A stretch of 64,000 nt of DNA from Sphingomonas phyllosphaerae 5.2 (lineage in GTDB: Bacteria > Pseudomonadota > Alphaproteobacteria > Sphingomonadales > Sphingomonadaceae), in NCBI RefSeq assembly GCF_000419605.1, contig NZ_ATTI01000001.1:62001-126000 (forward strand), written 5' to 3'. Made by a program: the position numbers and the translations under genes. Shown piece after piece: positions 47,626-57,303 of the stretch. The notes beneath the pieces were generated by a model that had not been told where the DNA came from, ran no database searches, and saw only the letters and a program-made list of their open reading frames with translations. The stretch's first letter is position 1; each line of letters starts with the position of its first letter.

Positions 47626-48615
47626 TTACAATCGGGACGTGTCGTGACGCGCCAGCCAGCCGCGCAGGATGCCGACGGTCTCGACCGGGCGGTCCGACAG
47701 AGTGCCGTGCGCCGCGCCTGGAATGACTGCGACTTCGGCACCGCCCGGCACGCGCGCGGCGAAGCCGGCGGCGGTGACGGGGCGCGCCTCGTCATACTGG
47801 CCGACCATGAACAACGTGCGGGCGCCGTCGAGCCGGGCGAGCAGCGGCGTGCCGTCGTAATCGCGGAGCGTGCCGGTCGCGACGAACTCGCTCTTCCCCC
47901 ACATCGTCTCGTAAAGTCGTTGATTGAAGCCGCGATTCCCGATCACGCGCGCGGCATCGCGCAGCGCGGCCGGGGCGTCCTCGCGGCGATTGTAGTGGCG
48001 GTAGAAAACGTCCGTAGCACGGTCGCAGGCCGCGGCGGGCGGCGGCGTGTCCCCTTCGCAGGCGACCAGCGTGTCGCGCGCATCGGCCGGGAGCGCGGCG
48101 CGCAGCGCGGCGGCATCGGCGAGCCACGCGCCGGTCGCGATCAGCGGGCCGCCGAGCACGACGCCGGCGAGTGCGGCCGGCCGGCGCGCGGCATATTCGA
48201 GCGCGATCGTACCGCCCCAGCTGAGGCCGCAAACGTGCCAGTGCGGGACATTCAGCCCGACACGGACCGCCTCCAGCTCGTCGACGAAGCGCGCGACGCG
48301 CCAATTGGCCGGCGCCTGCGGCCACTCCGAGCGACCGCTGTCGAGCTGGTCGTAGAGGATCACGGCGCGTTCGTCAGCGAGTGCCAGCGCGTCGAGCAGC
48401 GACGTGTGCGTGCCGCCAGGCCCGCCATGGATCAGCACGAGCGGCGCGCGCGGCCCGCGCAGGTCGCCGTTGACGCGGACATAGACGCGCCCGCCCGGTA
48501 CCGGCAGCATCGCCTCGCGCGTCGGACGCGGATAGCTGGCGTCTCGCGCGAACGCCGGTCGCGCGAGCAGCCCCGCCGCGCCCGCGGCAAGGAGCGCGCG
48601 GCGCGACAGGTGCAT
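47626..48615 (-). CDS. Exported alpha/beta hydrolase (proline iminopeptidase-like)
   Basis: The 329-residue protein has a Tat-like signal (HLSRRALLAAGAAG, cleavage near AFARD). The hydrolase core has the oxyanion motif VLIHGGPGG, YDQLDSGRS, the nucleophile elbow GLSWGGTIALEY, the acid in VGQYDEARP and the histidine in GAAHGTL. This pattern is that of the S33 proline iminopeptidase group. Substrate unknown. It sits between fdxA and carD, which are usually closer neighbours, so it looks like an insertion in a conserved block. Confidence 0.83.
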   Translation of the reverse strand: MHLSRRALLAAGAAGLLARPAFARDASYPRPTREAMLPVPGGRVYVRVNGDLRGPRAPLVLIHGGPGGTHTSLLDALALADERAVILYDQLDSGRSEWPQAPANWRVARFVDELEAVRVGLNVPHWHVCGLSWGGTIALEYAARRPAALAGVVLGGPLIATGAWLADAAALRAALPADARDTLVACEGDTPPPAAACDRATDVFYRHYNRREDAPAALRDAARVIGNRGFNQRLYETMWGKSEFVATGTLRDYDGTPLLARLDGARTLFMVGQYDEARPVTAAGFAARVPGGAEVAVIPGAAHGTLSDRPVETVGILRGWLARHDTSRL

Positions 48616-48620
48616 CGGCG

Positions 48621-48962
48621 TCAGTCGCCCTTGCCGGGCTCGGCCGAGAAGAACTTGTCGTACTTGCCCTCCACGCCCTTCATCTCGTCGGCGTCGGGCG
48701 GCGTCTGATCCAGCTTGCGCGTGACGTTGGGCCATTGCGCCGAGAAGGTATTGTTGAGCTCAAGCCATTGTTCCAGCCCGCTTTCAGTGTCGGGCAGGAT
48801 CGCTTCGGCGGGGCATTCCGGCTCGCACACGCCGCAGTCGATGCATTCCGACGGGTTGATGACGAGCATGTTATCGCCCTCGTAGAAGCAGTCGACCGGA
48901 CATACTTCCACGCAGTCCATGTACTTGCAGCGGATGCAGGCGTCGGTGACGACATAGGTCAT
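48621..48962 (-). CDS. fdxA: Seven-iron ferredoxin FdxA
   Basis: The 113-residue ferredoxin has cysteines at 9, 12, 17, 21, 25, 40, 43, 46 and 50 in [20 protein letters not shown] and [13 protein letters not shown], the pattern for one 3Fe-4S and one 4Fe-4S cluster. The acidic C-terminal tail (60-113) matches the Azotobacter ferredoxin I type. It is a soluble low-potential electron carrier. It lies 13 bp after the S4 gene. Confidence 0.95.
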   Translation of the reverse strand: MTYVVTDACIRCKYMDCVEVCPVDCFYEGDNMLVINPSECIDCGVCEPECPAEAILPDTESGLEQWLELNNTFSAQWPNVTRKLDQTPPDADEMKGVEGKYDKFFSAEPGKGD

Positions 48963-48975
48963 GGTCGGCTATTCC

Positions 48976-49314
48976 TTACTTCTCGGGCGCCGCTTTCGCG
49001 CCGGTCGTCGCGCGCGTCAACGCTTCTGGCGTAGAAAGCGGCGCGGCCAGTGCCAGTTCCTGATAGCATTCCTGCGCTTCGGGCGCGGCACCGCGACGAA
49101 CGGGCAGCGCTTCGACGCGCAGCACGCGCACGCGGCCGCCGTGAAAGAAGGTGAGGATGTTGCCGACCCGCACCGGTGCATGCGCGCGGTCGATCGCGCG
49201 TCCGTCGAGCCGCAGGTGGCCGTTGCTGGCGAGCGCCTGCGCCACGTCACGCGTCTTGGCGAGTCGCGCGAACCACAGGAAACGGTCGAGCCGCATCGTG
49301 TCGGCGCCGCTCAT
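48976..49314 (-). CDS. S4-domain RNA-binding protein (HslR-like)
   Basis: The 112-residue protein starts with an S4 domain: MRLDRFLWFARLAKTRDVAQ, SNGHLRLDGRAID and VGNILTFFHGGRVRVLRVEAL. HslR rescues stalled 50S subunits with peptidyl-tRNA after heat shock. The start overlaps the stop of the helicase gene (ATGA). The short C-terminal tail is Ala/Thr-rich. Confidence 0.88.
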   Translation of the reverse strand: MSGADTMRLDRFLWFARLAKTRDVAQALASNGHLRLDGRAIDRAHAPVRVGNILTFFHGGRVRVLRVEALPVRRGAAPEAQECYQELALAAPLSTPEALTRATTGAKAAPEK

Positions 49315-51794
49315 CGCCCGACCAGCCCGGCAAGCGCGGCGAAGGCATTGCCGGGATCAGGCGCGATCGCCTTGGCGCGTGCGCGCCCGCGCCACACATA
49401 GTGCGGCGCTGCGTCCGGGACAGTCACGGGGCGGAAGCCGAGCTCCGCCATCAGCCGCGCGACCGTCGCCGGCTCCAGCCCGATCGAGACGGCGAGCGCG
49501 GGATCGGGGGCGAAGGGCGCGCGGCCGCTCGTCCCGCGCGCATCGTGCGCGGCACGGGCGACGCGTTCGACCAGGTCGATGCGCACCGCCTGCCCGCCGA
49601 GCGCGCGATATCCCATCAGCGGCACCGCGCCCGGCGCGCCGCGCGGCAGCGTCGTGGCGCCCGGCCGCGGTAGCGGGAGCGGTGGCGTGCCATCGGCGGC
49701 GAGCAGCGCGCGCCGCCAGCCTTGCGCGGCGGGCTTGAGCAGTCGCGCATCGAACAGGTCGAGCGCGCCGATTGTGATCCGCTGCTGCCGCAACCAGTGG
49801 CGTTGGCCCGGCGAAAGCGATTCGATCGCGTCCCGGAGCGGCAGGCGTTCCGCAAATCCGGCACCGGCCTCCATCGCGCCGGCGATGCTGCGCAATGCGG
49901 GGCCGGCGTCGGCAGCACGGCTCGCGGTCGCCAGCGCGGCGACCGCTGGCAGGGTGCGCGCGATCGTGTCGGCGGTCCAGCGCCGCAACCGCTCGATCAC
50001 GCGCGTCCGCAGCGCCGCGTCGAGACAGTCGAGCGCGTCGTCGAGCACGACCTGCGGACGCGCGAGCGAGGTGCCGCGCGCGAGCCGCGCGACCGCCAGC
50101 CCGTCGACCGCGATCGCGCCGTCCTCGCTAAGCGCGAGTCGCGCATCGTCGCTGGCGATCAGCGCCTCGGCACGGCGGCGGCGCTCACCGGCGAGGCGCT
50201 TCTCGGCGGTGGCGAGCAGCAGCCGCTTGTCACTGGCGCGCGCGTCGGGCGCGACCACGAAGCGGAAGCCGTCGAGCCGGCCGATCGTGTGCGTGTCGAT
50301 CGTCACCTCGCCCTGCGCGTCGATCTCGACCGGCAATGCGCCGACTCCACCGCCGATCTTGCGGGCGAGCGCCGTGGTCCGCTTGTCGACGAACCGCTGC
50401 GTCAGTCCGGCATGGAGCGCGTCCGACAGCCGCTCCTCGATCTCCAGCGTCCGCGCCGCCCATGTCTGCGGATCGGCGAGCCAGTCGGGGCGCTGCGCGA
50501 TATAGGCCCAGCTGCGGATCGCGGCGATGCGCCCGGCGATCGTCTCGACATCGCCCTCGATGCGGTCGAGCCGCGCGACCTCGTCGGCGAACCATTGGTG
50601 CGGGATGTGGCCGTGCGACAGATAGCCGAACACGCGCCCGACGAAGCGCGCGTGCGGGTCCAGCCCGAGCTTGGCGAAATCGGGGATGCCGCATGCCGCC
50701 CACAGCCGCGCGACGTTGCCACCGCGTGCGCGGTCGCGAACGCCGGCCTCTTCGGCGAGCCGTTTCAGGATCTTGAGGTCGAGCGCCTCGGGTGCGGCCC
50801 GCAGCCGGTCGCCGTCGGGTCGCTCCGACAGACTGGCCACCAGCGCATCGATGCTCGACAGGTCGGGGCTGCCGTTCCGCCAATAGAGCCAGTCGAGCTT
50901 CGGAAAGCGATGCCCCTCGATCGCGGCGACCTCCTCGGGCTCGAACGCATCCGGGCCTTCCTCGGTAAGGGCGCCGAACGTGCCGTCGCGCTGGTGGCGA
51001 CCGGCGCGGCCCGCGATCTGCGCCATCTCCGCCACCCGCAAGCGGCGGCGCTGCTGCCCGTCGAACTTGTGTAGCCCGGCAAAGGCGACATGTCCGACGT
51101 CGAGGTTCAGCCCCATGCCGATCGCGTCGGTGGCGACGAGATAGTCGACCTCGCCCGCCTGGAACATCGCGACCTGCGCGTTGCGGGTGCGCGGGGAGAG
51201 CGCCCCCATCACCACCGCCGCGCCGCCGCGCAACCGCCGCAGCATCTCCGCGGTGGCGTAGACCTCCTCGGCGGAGAAGGCGACGATCGCCGAACGCCGC
51301 GGCAGGCGCGACAGCTTCCTGGCGCCGACGTAACTGAGCGTCGAGAAGCGCGGACGCTCGACGATCTCGATGCCGGGCACCAGCGCGCGCAGCACCGGAC
51401 GCAGCGAATCGGAACCCAGGATCATCGTCTCTTCGCGGCCGCGCGCCCGCAGGATCCGGTCGGTGAAGACATGCCCACGTTCACGGTCGCTGCCGAGTTG
51501 CGCCTCGTCCAGCGCGACGAACGCGACGTCGCGCTGCATGGGCATGCTCTCGGCCGTGCACAGGAACCAGCGCGCGTCCTTCGGAACGATCCGCTCCTCG
51601 CCGGTGATCAGCGCCACGCGATCCGCGCCCTTGATCGCGACGACGCGGTCATAGACCTCGCGCGCCAGCAGCCGCAGCGGAAAGCCGATCATCCCACTGG
51701 AATGCGCGCACATCCGTTCGATCGCGAGATGCGTCTTCCCGGTGTTGGTCGGCCCCAGCACGGCCGTAACGCGGGGTCGGTCGATAGCCACCAT
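49311..51794 (-). CDS. Suv3-like SF2 RNA/DNA helicase
   Basis: The 827-residue helicase has Walker A VLGPTNTGKTHLAIERM, the DEAQ-type motif II VALDEAQLGSD, FSAEEVYATAEMLRR, TDAIGMGLNLDV (motif V) and AQIAGRAGRHQRDG (motif VI), all in the first 300 residues. The Suv3-specific GHRFPKLDWLYWRNG region follows. The C-terminal 450 residues are Ala/Arg-rich and less conserved. Mitochondrial Suv3 unwinds RNA for degradation; the bacterial role is not settled. It leads the operon with S4, fdxA and probably the downstream genes. Confidence 0.9.
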   Translation of the reverse strand: MVAIDRPRVTAVLGPTNTGKTHLAIERMCAHSSGMIGFPLRLLAREVYDRVVAIKGADRVALITGEERIVPKDARWFLCTAESMPMQRDVAFVALDEAQLGSDRERGHVFTDRILRARGREETMILGSDSLRPVLRALVPGIEIVERPRFSTLSYVGARKLSRLPRRSAIVAFSAEEVYATAEMLRRLRGGAAVVMGALSPRTRNAQVAMFQAGEVDYLVATDAIGMGLNLDVGHVAFAGLHKFDGQQRRRLRVAEMAQIAGRAGRHQRDGTFGALTEEGPDAFEPEEVAAIEGHRFPKLDWLYWRNGSPDLSSIDALVASLSERPDGDRLRAAPEALDLKILKRLAEEAGVRDRARGGNVARLWAACGIPDFAKLGLDPHARFVGRVFGYLSHGHIPHQWFADEVARLDRIEGDVETIAGRIAAIRSWAYIAQRPDWLADPQTWAARTLEIEERLSDALHAGLTQRFVDKRTTALARKIGGGVGALPVEIDAQGEVTIDTHTIGRLDGFRFVVAPDARASDKRLLLATAEKRLAGERRRRAEALIASDDARLALSEDGAIAVDGLAVARLARGTSLARPQVVLDDALDCLDAALRTRVIERLRRWTADTIARTLPAVAALATASRAADAGPALRSIAGAMEAGAGFAERLPLRDAIESLSPGQRHWLRQQRITIGALDLFDARLLKPAAQGWRRALLAADGTPPLPLPRPGATTLPRGAPGAVPLMGYRALGGQAVRIDLVERVARAAHDARGTSGRAPFAPDPALAVSIGLEPATVARLMAELGFRPVTVPDAAPHYVWRGRARAKAIAPDPGNAFAALAGLVGR

Positions 51795-52000
51795 GACTCG
51801 CCCTACATCGGGGCGCGAAGGCGTGGTTGCAATCGTCGCATATCAAGCGCCTCCACTTCGCCGCTGGTCATAAACGCTTTGCCGCAGCGCTGCGCTCCGC
51901 ATGCCGGGGTTAATTTGACTTTAGCGAATCGCCTTCACAACGCTGCGCCAGTCACATGCCGCATGGGCGGCGTGCTTTTCGTCAGGGGCGGGACGCCGGC

Positions 52001-53461
52001 GTGTTCTTGCGCGAGCATCAGGGTCTGGAATGGGCGGGCGCCGCGGGTGCGCGCGTGTCCGGCCGGACGCTGGTGCCGCTGGCCGAGCGCAGCACGATCG
52101 ACCGGTTGCGGATCGCCGCGGCGCAGACCGACTGGGTGCCCGATCTGGGGCGTGACATCGGCAGCCGCACCTGGTGGCGCGGCATGGCGACCTGCACCGC
52201 GCTATGCGCCGGCGCCTGGTTCCTGTCGCCGGGCTGGCAGCCGATCCTGGGCCATGGCGCGCCGGTGATGACGGAGGCGGCGTTCGAGGAAGCGCGGACG
52301 CAGTCGTTCGCACCGCTGGCGCTGGGGGCGACCACCGGCCGGCGAATGGCGGCGGGTGCGCTGGTGCGGCCGCTGAAGGAAACCCCCGAGCGCCCGCAGA
52401 TCGAGCTGACCGCGGCGCTGACCGATGGCGACACTCTGCCGGGCGCCTTGCAGCGTGCCGGGGTGGGCGGGCACGAAGCCACGCGGGTCGCGGCGCTGAT
52501 CGGCGGGGCGACCTTGCGCCCCGGCACGATCCTGTCGCTGACGCTGGGACGCCGTCCGACCAGGTTTCAGCCGCGCCCGCTGGAAAAGCTCGATTTCCGT
52601 GCGGCCTTCGACCTGAACATGACGGTGCTGCGCGCCGGCGACGCGCTGAGCGTGATCCGCCGCCCGATCGCGATCGACCGCACGCCGCTGCACATCCGCG
52701 GGATCGTGGGCGCCAGCCTCTATCGCTCGGCGCGGGCCGCCGGGGTGCCGGCGCGGGTGGTGGAGAATTATCTCAAGGCGCTGGGCGCCCACATGCCGAT
52801 CGAGCGGATCGCGGCGAGCGACACGTTCGATATCGTCGCCGACCAGCAACGCGCCGCCACCGGCGAGGTCGAGGTCGGCCAGCTGCAATACGCCGGGCTG
52901 GACCAGGGACGCCGTGCGATCACGCTGGTGCGCTGGGGCGACCGCGACGGCAGCGGTGGCGAGCTGATGAACCCTGGCGGGCAGGTCGAACGGCGCGGGA
53001 CGATGGGGATGCCGGTCGCCGGGCGCGTCACCTCCACCTTCGGGATGCGGATGCACCCGCTGCTGGGCTTCATGCGGATGCACAAGGGCACCGACATCGG
53101 TGCGCCCTATGGCAGCCCGATCTATGCCGCCATGGACGGGGTGGTGCAGTTCGCCGGGCGATCCGGCGGGTACGGCAATTTCGTCAAGCTGGCGCATGCC
53201 GGTGGACTGGCGAGCGGTTACGGGCACATGAGCCGCTTCGCGGTGCGACCGGGAATGCGCATCGAGCGCGGGCAGGTGATCGGCTATGTCGGATCGACCG
53301 GCATTTCCACCGGGCCGCACCTGCATTGGGAAGTGTGGCAGAACGGGCGTCCGGTGAACCCGCGCTCGATCGCGATGAGCAGCCTGCAGGCGCTGCCCGC
53401 AGCGACGATCCGCGCGATGAAGGCGAAGATCGCGCGACTGGCAGGCACGCCGCTGCAATAG
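52001..53461 (+). CDS. M23 family metallopeptidase (peptidoglycan endopeptidase)
   Basis: From GTG 52001 the protein has 486 residues; an ATG at 51956 is an alternative with no ribosome site. One membrane segment lies near residues 55-80 (MATCTALCAGAWFLSPGW). A LysM/OapA-like region covers about 115-170. The C-terminal M23 domain has GRVTSTFGMRMHPLLGFMRMHKGTDIG (HxxxD zinc ligands) and the second pair in GPHLHWEVW. It should cut peptide cross-links of the cell wall. A near-match to a CtrA box lies about 80 bp upstream. Confidence 0.88.
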   Translation: MFLREHQGLEWAGAAGARVSGRTLVPLAERSTIDRLRIAAAQTDWVPDLGRDIGSRTWWRGMATCTALCAGAWFLSPGWQPILGHGAPVMTEAAFEEARTQSFAPLALGATTGRRMAAGALVRPLKETPERPQIELTAALTDGDTLPGALQRAGVGGHEATRVAALIGGATLRPGTILSLTLGRRPTRFQPRPLEKLDFRAAFDLNMTVLRAGDALSVIRRPIAIDRTPLHIRGIVGASLYRSARAAGVPARVVENYLKALGAHMPIERIAASDTFDIVADQQRAATGEVEVGQLQYAGLDQGRRAITLVRWGDRDGSGGELMNPGGQVERRGTMGMPVAGRVTSTFGMRMHPLLGFMRMHKGTDIGAPYGSPIYAAMDGVVQFAGRSGGYGNFVKLAHAGGLASGYGHMSRFAVRPGMRIERGQVIGYVGSTGISTGPHLHWEVWQNGRPVNPRSIAMSSLQALPAATIRAMKAKIARLAGTPLQ

Positions 53462-53623
53462 GGACTGGCGACGGCGCGGTTTGCGTTTGCCGGTGTCCGG
53501 TCGCTGTCGCCGCGGGCGTCCTCTACAATTCCGCACTACGTCCGCTCGCCCGGTCCGGCTGAAATACGCGCGGTGTCGTAAATGCTTGCGGGATGCGCCG
53601 GCGCGACCCACATCGCGCCTCCC

Positions 53624-54031
53624 ATGCCGCTCCATCTCACCAAGGTCGCGTTCGGCGCGGCCAGCGTCGACCTGCTGGCCGATCGGTTGCGCGCGCGTGC
53701 CGCTGCCGGGCCGGTGTTCCTGACGACGCGCTATCTGCCCAAGCGCCACGAGGAAGTGGCGGGGCAGGGCTCGCTGTTCTGGATCATCAAGCACCAGCTG
53801 GTGGCGCGTTCGCCGATCCTGTCGTTCGGCGATGCCGAGGGCGGGCGCGTGGCGATCCACATCGATCCCGAACTGCGGCTGGTGCTCGCACAGCCGCGGC
53901 GCGCGCATCAGGGCTGGCGATACCTCGAGGCGGGCGATGCGCCGCTCGACCTGGGCGGTGACGTGGCCGACGGGCTGGCGGCGATGCCACCGGCGCTGAT
54001 GGGGCAATTGAGCGCTTTGGCGCTGATCTAG
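53624..54031 (+). CDS. DUF1489 family protein
   Basis: The 135-residue protein begins MPLHLTKVAFGAASVDLLA and has the DUF1489 blocks TTRYLPKRHEEVA, SLFWIIKHQLVARSPILSF and RRAHQGWRYLEAGDAPLDL. The family is confined to alphaproteobacteria and has no known role. A frame extension to 53582 lacks a ribosome site. It converges on tyrC. Confidence 0.87.
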   Translation: MPLHLTKVAFGAASVDLLADRLRARAAAGPVFLTTRYLPKRHEEVAGQGSLFWIIKHQLVARSPILSFGDAEGGRVAIHIDPELRLVLAQPRRAHQGWRYLEAGDAPLDLGGDVADGLAAMPPALMGQLSALALI

Positions 54032-54084
54032 GGCGCGCCCGTCATCCCGATCATCGCGGGGTATGACCGGCGAGTGCGTTGTCT

Positions 54085-54993
54085 TCAGTCGTGCTTGCGC
54101 CCGAAATCGGCGGCCGCATCGTCCTGGCCCTGGTCGACGATCGAGCGGCGGATCGCGCGCGTCCGCGCGAAGCGATCGTGGAGCGCGTCGCCGTCGTCCC
54201 AGCGGATCGCGCGCTGCAATTGGCTCAGGTCCTCGCTGAAGCGTTGCAGCATCTCCAGCACCGCTTCCTTGTTCGACAGGAACACGTCACGCCACATCAC
54301 CGGATCCGAGGCGGCGATCCGCGTGAAGTCGCGGAAGCCGCCGGCCGAGAATTTGATCACCTCCGACTGCGTCACCTGTTGCAGGTCGTCGGCAGTGCCG
54401 ACGATCGTATAGGCGATCAGGTGCGGCAGGTGGCTGGTCACCGCGAGCACGAGGTCATGATGGTCGGGGGCCATCCGCTCGACGTCCGCGCCCAGCCGGC
54501 GCCAGAATTCCTCCACGCGCACCGTGGCCGCCTCGTCGCTCTCGGGCAGCGGGGTGACGATGCACCAGCGACGGCGGAACAGTGTCGCGAAGCCCGCCTC
54601 CGGGCCGCTCTGCTCGGTGCCGGCGACCGGGTGCGCCGGGATGATGCGGGCGGGCGGGAGTACCGCCGACAACGCCTGCGCCACCGACGCCTTGCAACTG
54701 CCCACGTCGCTGACGATCGCGTCGGCGGGCAGGTCGGCCGCGATCTCGGCGGCGACCGCGCCCATCGCGCCGACCGGCACGCACAGGATCACGAGATCGG
54801 CGTCGATCACCGCCGCGCCGGCGTGGTCGGCGACGTCGTCGAGCAGGTCGATGCGCCGCGCCGTCTCGCGCACCGCGGCGCTGGCGTCATGCCCGGTCAG
54901 CCGCACGGTCGGCATATATTGCCGCACCGCCCGCGCGATCGAGGAGCCGATCAGCCCGAGGCCGATGATCGAGACGCGGGCGAACGGCAGCAT
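54085..54993 (-). CDS. tyrC: Prephenate/arogenate dehydrogenase (TyrA/TyrC)
   Basis: The 302-residue enzyme has the NAD-binding start VSIIGLGLIGSSIAR. ADLVILCVPVGAMG and SDVGSCKASV follow, then the substrate motif IPAHPVAGTEQSGPEAG and a catalytic-region HDLVLAVTSHLPHLIAYTIVG. It oxidatively decarboxylates prephenate or arogenate on the way to tyrosine. The cyclohexadienyl dehydrogenase of sphingomonads uses either. Its ATG overlaps the hisC stop. Confidence 0.92.
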   Translation of the reverse strand: MLPFARVSIIGLGLIGSSIARAVRQYMPTVRLTGHDASAAVRETARRIDLLDDVADHAGAAVIDADLVILCVPVGAMGAVAAEIAADLPADAIVSDVGSCKASVAQALSAVLPPARIIPAHPVAGTEQSGPEAGFATLFRRRWCIVTPLPESDEAATVRVEEFWRRLGADVERMAPDHHDLVLAVTSHLPHLIAYTIVGTADDLQQVTQSEVIKFSAGGFRDFTRIAASDPVMWRDVFLSNKEAVLEMLQRFSEDLSQLQRAIRWDDGDALHDRFARTRAIRRSIVDQGQDDAAADFGRKHD

Positions 54994-56141
54994 CAGCCGC
55001 GCTCGATGCCCTTGTCGGGTGCGGTGGCGTGGGCCGGGGCGGCGCCGCGCTCGACGATCCCGCGCAGCGCCGCGGCGACGCCGCGCGTCTCCTCCTCGGT
55101 GCCGATCGTGATCCGCAGCCCTTGCGCCAGGCCCTGGCCGGGGAGCCAGCGGACGATATAGCCGGCGTCCATCAACCCCTTGTAGGCGGTCTCGGCGGTC
55201 ACCGCCCCTTCGAAGACGACGAGCACGAAGTTCGCTTCGCTGGGGATCGCGCGCAGCCCGGCATTCCCGAGCCTGGCGATCTCGTCCGAGAACCAGGCGC
55301 GCCACGTGGCGTTGTGGGCGCGGGTATGTCCGACGAACGCCGTGTCCTCGATCGCCGCGACGGCGGCGCGTTGTCCGCCGATCGTGATGTTGAACGGCAG
55401 CCGGATGCGGTGCAGCGCCTGGATGATGTCGACATGTGCATAGCCCCAGCCGATCCGCTCGGCAGCGAGGCCGTGGATCTTGGAGAAAGTGCGCGTGACC
55501 AGCACGTTGGTGGCGGTCTTCGCCAGCGCCAGCCCGCCGTCGTCGTCGGCATCGGCGAGGTACTCGGCATAGGCCTGGTCGAGCACCAGCAGCACGTTTG
55601 CCGGCAGCGCGGCGTGGAGGCGGGCGATCTCCGCGGCCGGTGCGAAGGTGCCGGTCGGGTTGTTGGGATTGGCGACGTAGACGACGCGCGTGCGATCGGT
55701 GACGCAGGCGAGGATCGCATCGACGTCGGTCGCGTAATCGCGATCGGGCGCGATCACCGGGGTGGCGCCGACGCGCCGCGTCGCGATCTCGTACACCGCA
55801 AAGCCGTAGCGGACGAAGATCACCTCGTCGCCCGGACCGGCGAACGCGCCCGCGACGAGGTGCAGGATCTCGTCCGAACCATTGCCGTAGATGATGCGCG
55901 CCGGGTCGAGCCCGAAGCGCGCGCCGATCGCCTCGCGCACGATCGCACCGCTGGCATCGGGGTAGCGCTCCAGCGTGTCAGCGGCCGAGGCATAGGCGGC
56001 GCGCGCGGCGGGCGAGGTGCCGAGCGGGTTCTCGTTCGAAGACAGTTTCGCGACCGTCCGGCCATCGTCGGTGGTCGATCGCCCCGGGATGTAGGGTGCG
56101 ATGTCCATGATCCAGGGCTTGGGCGTGGGAGCGTTCGTCAT
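54993..56141 (-). CDS. hisC: Histidinol-phosphate aminotransferase HisC
   Basis: The 382-residue class I/II aminotransferase has [13 protein letters not shown] at the start, [31 protein letters not shown], the acidic residue in [11 protein letters not shown] and the PLP lysine in [17 protein letters not shown]. It makes histidinol phosphate in histidine synthesis and can serve aromatic amino acids. It overlaps tyrC. The region before its ATG (56141 up) is the first copy of a 259-bp tandem duplication, so its promoter may be doubled. Confidence 0.93.
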   Translation of the reverse strand: MTNAPTPKPWIMDIAPYIPGRSTTDDGRTVAKLSSNENPLGTSPAARAAYASAADTLERYPDASGAIVREAIGARFGLDPARIIYGNGSDEILHLVAGAFAGPGDEVIFVRYGFAVYEIATRRVGATPVIAPDRDYATDVDAILACVTDRTRVVYVANPNNPTGTFAPAAEIARLHAALPANVLLVLDQAYAEYLADADDDGGLALAKTATNVLVTRTFSKIHGLAAERIGWGYAHVDIIQALHRIRLPFNITIGGQRAAVAAIEDTAFVGHTRAHNATWRAWFSDEIARLGNAGLRAIPSEANFVLVVFEGAVTAETAYKGLMDAGYIVRWLPGQGLAQGLRITIGTEEETRGVAAALRGIVERGAAPAHATAPDKGIERG

Positions 56142-56657
56142 GGCCGATGCGGGTAGCGCGCGCGCGGGCGCGGGGGAAGTGGGGACGCGACCGGGATCGG
56201 GCGTGTAGGTTGTGAGCGTCCGGACCACGTGGCACTTGCCGGTCGGCAGGGGCGACGCCGGGCGGCTTGCCAGCTACGATCCAGACGCCGGTATGACGCC
56301 ATGGATCGTACGAAAGGTCATGTTGAAGCGTGAACCGTCCACGGTCGCACGTTTCGGCACGGCATGTTTCCAGTGCCGCTGAAGCTCGCCCCGCATCAAT
56401 GGCCGATGCGGGTAGCGCGCGCGCGGGCGCGGGGGAAGTGGGGACGCGACCGGGATCGGGCGTGTAGGTTGTGAGCGTCCGGACCACGTGGCACTTGCCG
56501 GTCGGCAGGGGCGACGCCGGGCGGCTTGCCAGCTACGATCCAGACGCCGGTATGACGCCATAGATCGTACGAAAGGTCATGTTGAAGCGTGAACCGTCGA
56601 CGGTCGCACGTTTCGGCACGGCATGTTTCCAGTGCCGCTGAAGCTCGCCCCGCATCA
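56140..56657. repeat. 259-bp tandem direct duplication (2 copies)
   Basis: Copy 1 (56140-56398) and copy 2 (56399-56657) are head to tail and differ at only two positions seen (CCATGG against CCATAG near 56302/56561, and GTCCACG against GTCGACG near 56338/56597). The unit contains the last 125 bp of the alkB gene and the hisC upstream region. The copy next to hisC carries a free alkB 3' end with one changed residue. Confidence 0.93.
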
Positions 56658-57303
56658 GGAGCAGGGTACCGTGCTGCAGGGGGATGGTGATCTTCTCGGC
56701 ATGATCGCTGTTGCGGCGCAACTGGAAGTCGCGCGTCGCGCCGAAATTGGCGGAGGCGATCACGGGATCCACGCCCAGTTCCTTTTCGTCGTCGGCGTGC
56801 CAGCTAAGGCTGTCCTTGCCGTCGCGATACCAGTTCAGCAGCACGCAGTTGAACGTGCTGCCGCTGGCATCCTCGATCCGATCTTTGATATGAAGCAGGC
56901 CGTCGGTCCAGGGATTGGGCTCGGACTTTATACCCGAATAGGTATAGGCGGCGCCGGGATCGCCGTACCACGCGGTCAGCCGCGGCAATGGAATATCCTT
57001 GCCGTACAGTTTCATGCTGTCCTGCTTCCAGCGGACGTTCGTGAAGCCGATCTGCCCGAGCGCTTCCGCCGACACCTTCCGCCAGTCGATCGTGCGCCAG
57101 TCGGCGCTGTCGTTCTCCTGAAGGTAGGCGAACATGCGGTCGCTCCACGCCTTGCTGAAGAAATGCTCCGCGTAGAAGAACGCGCCGCCCGGCACCGTAA
57201 CGTCGAAACCGTTGCGATCCTTATTCCACGACACGTCGTACCCCGGAGCGGCCGGCAGGACGAAGGGCGGTGTCGGCGCCGCCGGAGCAAAAAGATCAGC
57301 CAT
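56533..57303 (-). CDS. AlkB-like Fe(II)/2-oxoglutarate dioxygenase
   Basis: The 256-residue protein has an AlkB core at about 95-250: PRLTAWYGDPGAAYTYSG, FNCVLLNWYRDGKDSLSWHADDEKELG with the iron HxD, FGATRDFQLRRN, the distal histidine in LQRHWKHAVPK and the 2OG-binding arginine in SRFNMTFR. The form is that of ALKBH2/3-like DNA dealkylases. Its last 41 codons lie in the duplicated segment. It is followed, on the opposite side, by a frameshifted methyltransferase gene overlapping its start by 8 bp. Confidence 0.9.
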   Translation of the reverse strand: MADLFAPAAPTPPFVLPAAPGYDVSWNKDRNGFDVTVPGGAFFYAEHFFSKAWSDRMFAYLQENDSADWRTIDWRKVSAEALGQIGFTNVRWKQDSMKLYGKDIPLPRLTAWYGDPGAAYTYSGIKSEPNPWTDGLLHIKDRIEDASGSTFNCVLLNWYRDGKDSLSWHADDEKELGVDPVIASANFGATRDFQLRRNSDHAEKITIPLQHGTLLLMRGELQRHWKHAVPKRATVDGSRFNMTFRTIYGVIPASGS

